Positions 59,760 to 64,000 of a stretch of 64,000 nt of DNA are shown here, piece by piece. Position numbers and translations under genes: made by a program. The stretch is from Heterocephalus glaber (Eukaryota > Chordata > Mammalia > Rodentia > Bathyergidae). The DNA lies in assembly GCF_000247695.1 (NCBI RefSeq), contig NW_004624734.1, positions 17,174,983-17,238,982 of the forward strand. Reading direction: 5' to 3'. Numbering within the stretch: the first letter of the stretch is position 1; each line of letters begins with the position of its first letter. Below the pieces are notes generated by a model that was not told the origin of the DNA, ran no database searches, and worked only from the letters and a program-made list of their open reading frames with translations.

Positions 59760-60690
59760 GATCAGAGAATGAATAGGCAGAGAGATGAATAAAAGAAAAA
59801 AAAAATAGTGGCTTTTTGCTGGCAATGGAAACAAGAGAAACAACTGCAGTGGTAACCTGAGGGGATGACATGAGAGAGGATGCTGGAGAGGACATTCTTG
59901 AAATGACCGAGCAAATGCTCTGAAGCTGTGATCCCAAAAAGTTGCTGATGAACTTGGAGAATTAAAAAATCTCATGGGACTCATAATAATGTACAAGCAG
60001 CAGAATGAGCTCAATCGGCTCAAGAAAGAAGTATAGGTTTGTATAGAAGAGTGTGTGGCCAAGAGAAGGAAGCAATTGATTCTGTTTGTCTGTTACGTCT
60101 TTATGTTAACTACCTAAATACATGTCAGCTGTTGACTATTTCCAGCCTTAATAATCCCAGAATCTCAGGTAGTGAGTGCCACACGTAAACTTTGCTAAAA
60201 TCGAATTCTCATGGAAGACACTTCTGAGAAAACATAACTTTTAATGAGGAGTTTGATTATTTTGTATTCTCTTGGAACAACATGCAAAGTGAAGTGGTGT
60301 GGCTTTCCTGTCCTTGATCACAGAAACTACCTGTACTTTGGTGATTACAGACATAGTAGAGTGAGTGTCAATGTAGTGGTCAGCCTCACTAACATCGTGG
60401 GATCCAATTTAACAACAGGAACAGATTTTGATGATGTCGCATGACGGGGAACAGAGACACTAAGCTTATCATCATTTATAATCAAAACAGAGCTTCCAAA
60501 CTGGATGGATGTACGCAGTAGTATTGGCAAATGGTTTTCCATCTTTCAAAGCTGGCTCTATTTGTGCAGGTAAATCAAGGAAAAAAAACCCTCTTCTTCC
60601 TTTTGAAATTATACACAGATGGAAATGAATCAGCAAAATCAAGAGCAATCGAAGGTGTTGACTGCTATACTTTGAAACTCACCTAGATGT
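59760..60690 (+). other. Unidentified segment with decayed coding-like stretches
   Basis: Two stretches look more protein-like than their surroundings. In 59895-60030 one plus frame gives a run rich in K, E and L (VADELGELKNLM ... QNELNRLKKEV) with the look of a coiled coil, ending at TAG. At 60244-60444 a 66-codon plus frame continues from upstream sequence in another frame. No signature motif is identified, stops and frame changes are frequent, and I see no poly(A) tail with target duplication. It may be a pseudogene or retroelement remnant, or chance. Confidence 0.25.
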
Positions 60691-60757
60691 CACCCCGAGT
60701 CACCAGCATTCCTCCATGAAATCAAACATCTTTCTTTCACTAGTATTCTTTAACAAA

Positions 60758-60777
60758 GTTTTTTTTTGGGGGGGGGC
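60758..60777. repeat. T-run followed by G-run
   Basis: Nine or more T then nine G, a simple tract. Such runs are prone to sequencing error. Confidence 0.85.
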
Positions 60778-60959
60778 AATCCTTTATGCAAGATGTAATC
60801 AATTTTTTCAGTTCTCATCCTCTTAGTGATACACTTAGAAAGAGAATTATGACTTAATATGATAAAACACTTACCTGAACAGCTATTCAATAATTTCTTA
60901 TGAAATGGGCAATTTTAAGATCTAAACAGAGGCTATGAGTTCTTCTGAATGGTTTATTG

Positions 60960-61165
60960 ACTCCTTGTTGACTGCCTATGTGCCTGGCCCAGGCTGTTAC
61001 GGCCCTCGGTCTGTCAAAAACAGAGCATGTAACCCTGTCCAAATTCCATTACATCTCAGCATTTCATTTGTAAAATGAGTGTAATCAGGGTTTCGTGACA
61101 GGAATGTTGTAAGGGTTAACTAATTGCTATTTGTTAAGTGTACTGAGATTGTCAGATTAAAGCAT
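60960..61165 (+). mobile_element. MIR-age relic
   Basis: gactgcctatgtgcctggcc, ctcagcatttcatttgtaaaatgag and gttgtaagggttaactaattg fit MIR order. Confidence 0.5.
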
Positions 61166-62235
61166 TAGGGAAGTGTCAAGTTTGTGTTATTATGGTATTA
61201 TTTTTCTTGTTTGGTAGGAAATGCCATTTCTGTGTAATTTGCTTTAACAGTAAAATAAGCTATTTTAATCAATGCACAATCAAGCCCTTATTCGTTGAGG
61301 ACAAGAGTGTGTATGGTTAGCAACAGGACTAGTGTCAGCTGACACAAGGGCAGGAATCTGAAAATTAAGCACTGGATACAAAGAAAGCCTAGAAAATGAG
61401 ACTTGGGGCAGTCAGGTTCTGCATGACCAGGAGACTCACATTACCGACCCAACATAATCTGTTAGCAATAGAGGACAAAAAGGGCTGTGACCTTAGCAAC
61501 CAAGTCTGACCCCTCCAAAAATATTATCCAAGGGAGTAAAACACTTTTGAGTTGATTATACATATGGTCCTAGAAACTAAGTATCACAGATATTCATTCG
61601 AATCCCAACATGACTTTAATCATTACAACGTCATGAAATAGTAACATAGGAGCAGATGTTTGGATGTTATTTTATCTGTGTAAATGCACATAACCCTAAT
61701 TTAGTCCTTGACTGTCATGTTAATAGCTGGTTAACCCTAACTTTTCCAAAGAAAGCATTGTCTGTCATGCTTGAAAATGTTATTTAGCATCTTATGTAAG
61801 TTGTAGTCATTTTAAGACATTATTCTTCTCATAAATATGTTACTATGCATAACAAATAGACCAATAAATGACATTTGATTGTTTACTGATATATTTGATT
61901 GTTTTCTAAACAGTGTCTGGTATGTAATGATGATAATGACTTGTAATTAAAAGATATTTAGTATTTTTGTGATATTCAAGAATCAAATCTAGTTACATAA
62001 AATTCCACAAGCTTTACAACTTTTGTTGGTCATGAGCATTTAATATAATTATTATCTCACCCAGAACAAAAGTATCTAGAGGCATTTTGTTCAGGGAAAA
62101 ATTTCCCATTGAACTAATTTCCCAGCTCACAGTGGTGAAGTAGCTATCCTCAAAACTACTTGGACAATTTCAACAGATCATCAAGGGTCTCTCTGCCTAC
62201 CTGACTGCAACTCTATTTGCATCACAGGAACTATT
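61166..62235. other. Unassigned sequence
   Basis: No gene or named repeat. Confidence 0.4.
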
Positions 62236-62239
62236 CATC

Positions 62240-62745
62240 TTTTAAAAATGGTAAGTCCAGTCATGTCACGATCCTCTTTAAAACACAAGAATATCTTCCC
62301 GGTGCCGCCATCGGAACAAAACTTATCAGGATCTCTTTGGAGAATCCAAAGCCATTTTTCTCTCCTCATTTCCTGCCATTTTCCTCCTTACTTACAGGAG
62401 CCTAACTTCATTGTTTTACTTGGTGTACATCAGAAACCCAAGGTGGTTCTTATTTTTGGCACTTGAACTTTCTGTTCTTTCTGCATGACTTCTACTCTTA
62501 CTTCTTTCAAGTTTGTGCTCAAACACTACCTGAAAGTGTTTTTCTAGTTATCCTGTGTATCACACTATTTGCAACATTTTGTTATTACTTTATTTTACCT
62601 TTAACTTTCTCAATAATACCTTGTATCAGTGGTCATAATGTTTAATCATCTCTTTTAGAGAGCAGGAACTTTGTTTATTCACTTTATCAGTACATAAAGA
62701 GTGGCTGCTACATAGAAGATAATACACATATATTGAATATTGCAT
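62240..62745 (+). mobile_element. L2 LINE 3' remnant
   Basis: Landmarks of the L2 3' end in order: gtccagtcatgtcacgatcc, ctcctcatttcctgccatttt, gtttgtgctcaaacactacc, tttagagagcaggaactttg, cagtacataaagagtggctgctac. Strongly diverged, as expected for this ancient family. Overlapping frames inside are not genes. Confidence 0.6.
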
Positions 62746-64000
62746 ACACACTGAGACACTAATACTTGCCAAAAATTTTCCATAAAAATTTAGTTTCTAG
62801 CAAAAATACTTTTATTTATTGCATATTCTTCAAATCAGTAACATTCTGTAAACTAAGTAAAAGTTGATATTCCAGGAAACAATGGCATTCCTAATAGAGA
62901 CATCTTTGTCACTGGCAAAATGCTCTCAGAACATTTCATATTTTCATAGCACAACGGAAGCATATACCTTCTGAAAACAATTGTGAGTTGTAACTAATAA
63001 TTATAGCAAAAAGCATTCATTGCTTTCAAATATTAATGAAATATATTCTCATACATACATTTTTCTAATAAAAGGCCCCGAAAGGAAATTTACATGTTGA
63101 TCAAATCTAAAGATATCACTTCAGTAAGAAAGTAATCCAATACCAAGCTATTTATTCCTACAGTGAAATAACATAAGAGCAACAATTGTGGAAATACCTT
63201 AGAATAATGCGGTGTATAAGAATGAGTTTGCTTGATATCACCTAATTCTTTCCACTCATCTGGCCAAGTAGGGAACTAAGTTATCTAAGCTATCTTGTGA
63301 CTTAGCTGGGACCGAACAACTCTTTAATGGGAGCACCAGGACCATAACTTGGGTTTCCAAGCTTCTGACTCAGTTATGTCACTGTGTCTCTTCACATCAT
63401 ATCTCTGTGTGTGTATATGAGAAAGTAAATCAAATGTACACCTGCACACATTGTTCTCTTAACAGTTGTTAAGACTTATATTTTTATTCCACACATGCTA
63501 TCATATTTAGCTAAAGTCACAAAAAAGTATATTTTCATTTAAGAAGTTGGTTGTAAACAGAAACTGTAGAAGTAAAATAAGGTCTGCAATATTTTTTCTG
63601 CTAACTGTAAGAACAGCATATTATAAACTTCAGATCTTCAAGTCAAGAAAGTGTGGCTAACTTTGGAGACACATGTCATCACTGGTATGGTGTCTGTAAT
63701 TTCATTAGGACACCATCAACCAGACACCACTATGTCACCCACTAAAAGTCAGGAAGATGGGAGAATCCCTATTTTACATTAAGAAAATCTCCGAATCCTC
63801 AAGTTGGATGAACTCTGTGACTTTAGTTCTAAAAGAGAGCTAACAACAGTGCCATAGGCAGGGATTTACAGCACTTAAGATCCTCACTAATTTTAGTAGT
63901 GAAACATAAGTTTTATTTACCTTAACAAAAGCAGTCACTTTCTGGCATGTTTAAAATCAAATTACAGTGAATTTAATATTCTCAAATTAAAATGCCTCAT
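62746..64000. other. Unassigned AT-rich sequence
   Basis: No gene, RNA gene or named repeat seen up to the window end. Confidence 0.4.

Overview
This window reads as a non-coding stretch of a rodent nuclear genome, either between genes or inside a large intron. It is AT-rich, has almost no long open reading frames and is full of mammalian repeats. Two B1 SINEs, one of which clearly carries the 29-bp internal duplication of rodent B1, and nine young tRNA-Ala-like ID SINEs point to a rodent. I see no B2 or B4 elements, and the LINE-1 3' tails do not look like mouse or rat ones, so a lineage outside the mouse/rat group is likely. I cannot name the family. I found no protein-coding gene that I can support, no functional RNA gene and no CRISPR array.

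Layout. 0-9 kb: the minus-strand 5' end of a LINE-1 (start of ORF1 plus a promoter region of ~70-bp tandem units), old MaLR-like LTR pieces, and two minus-strand LINE-1 3' ends joined at 5.0-7.6 kb. 9-13 kb: two young ID SINEs in opposite orientation, an ancient L1M ORF2 remnant and an LTR-like repeat. 13-20 kb: a cluster of MIR relics, a doubled LINE-1 3' tail and MaLR LTRs. 20-26 kb: a TA-rich palindrome, another MaLR LTR, a low-repeat patch at 22.2-22.9 kb and a plus-strand LINE-1 3' end. 26-36 kb: mostly unassigned sequence, with four ID SINEs and a truncated U2 snRNA retropseudogene inside an older repeat, followed by an exactly 100-N assembly gap. 36-48 kb: microsatellites, MIR and LTR relics and three ID SINEs. 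48-55 kb: a palindromic MITE-like element split by a LINE-1 tail, two B1 SINEs and more LINE-1 tails. 55-64 kb: two MaLR LTRs, an unexplained GC-richer patch at 56.5 kb, an L1M tail, an unidentified decayed segment at 59.8-60.7 kb, and an L2 remnant.

The genes do not work together here because there are none. The information lies in the layering of insertions. Old mammalian repeats (MIR, L2, L1M, MLT1-like) are overlain by rodent MaLR LTRs and LINE-1 tails. On top of these are ID SINEs that still show target-site duplications. The observations most worth a second look are the MITE-like palindrome, the U2 retropseudogene and the tandem-unit LINE-1 promoter. I did not find a convincing new multi-gene system.
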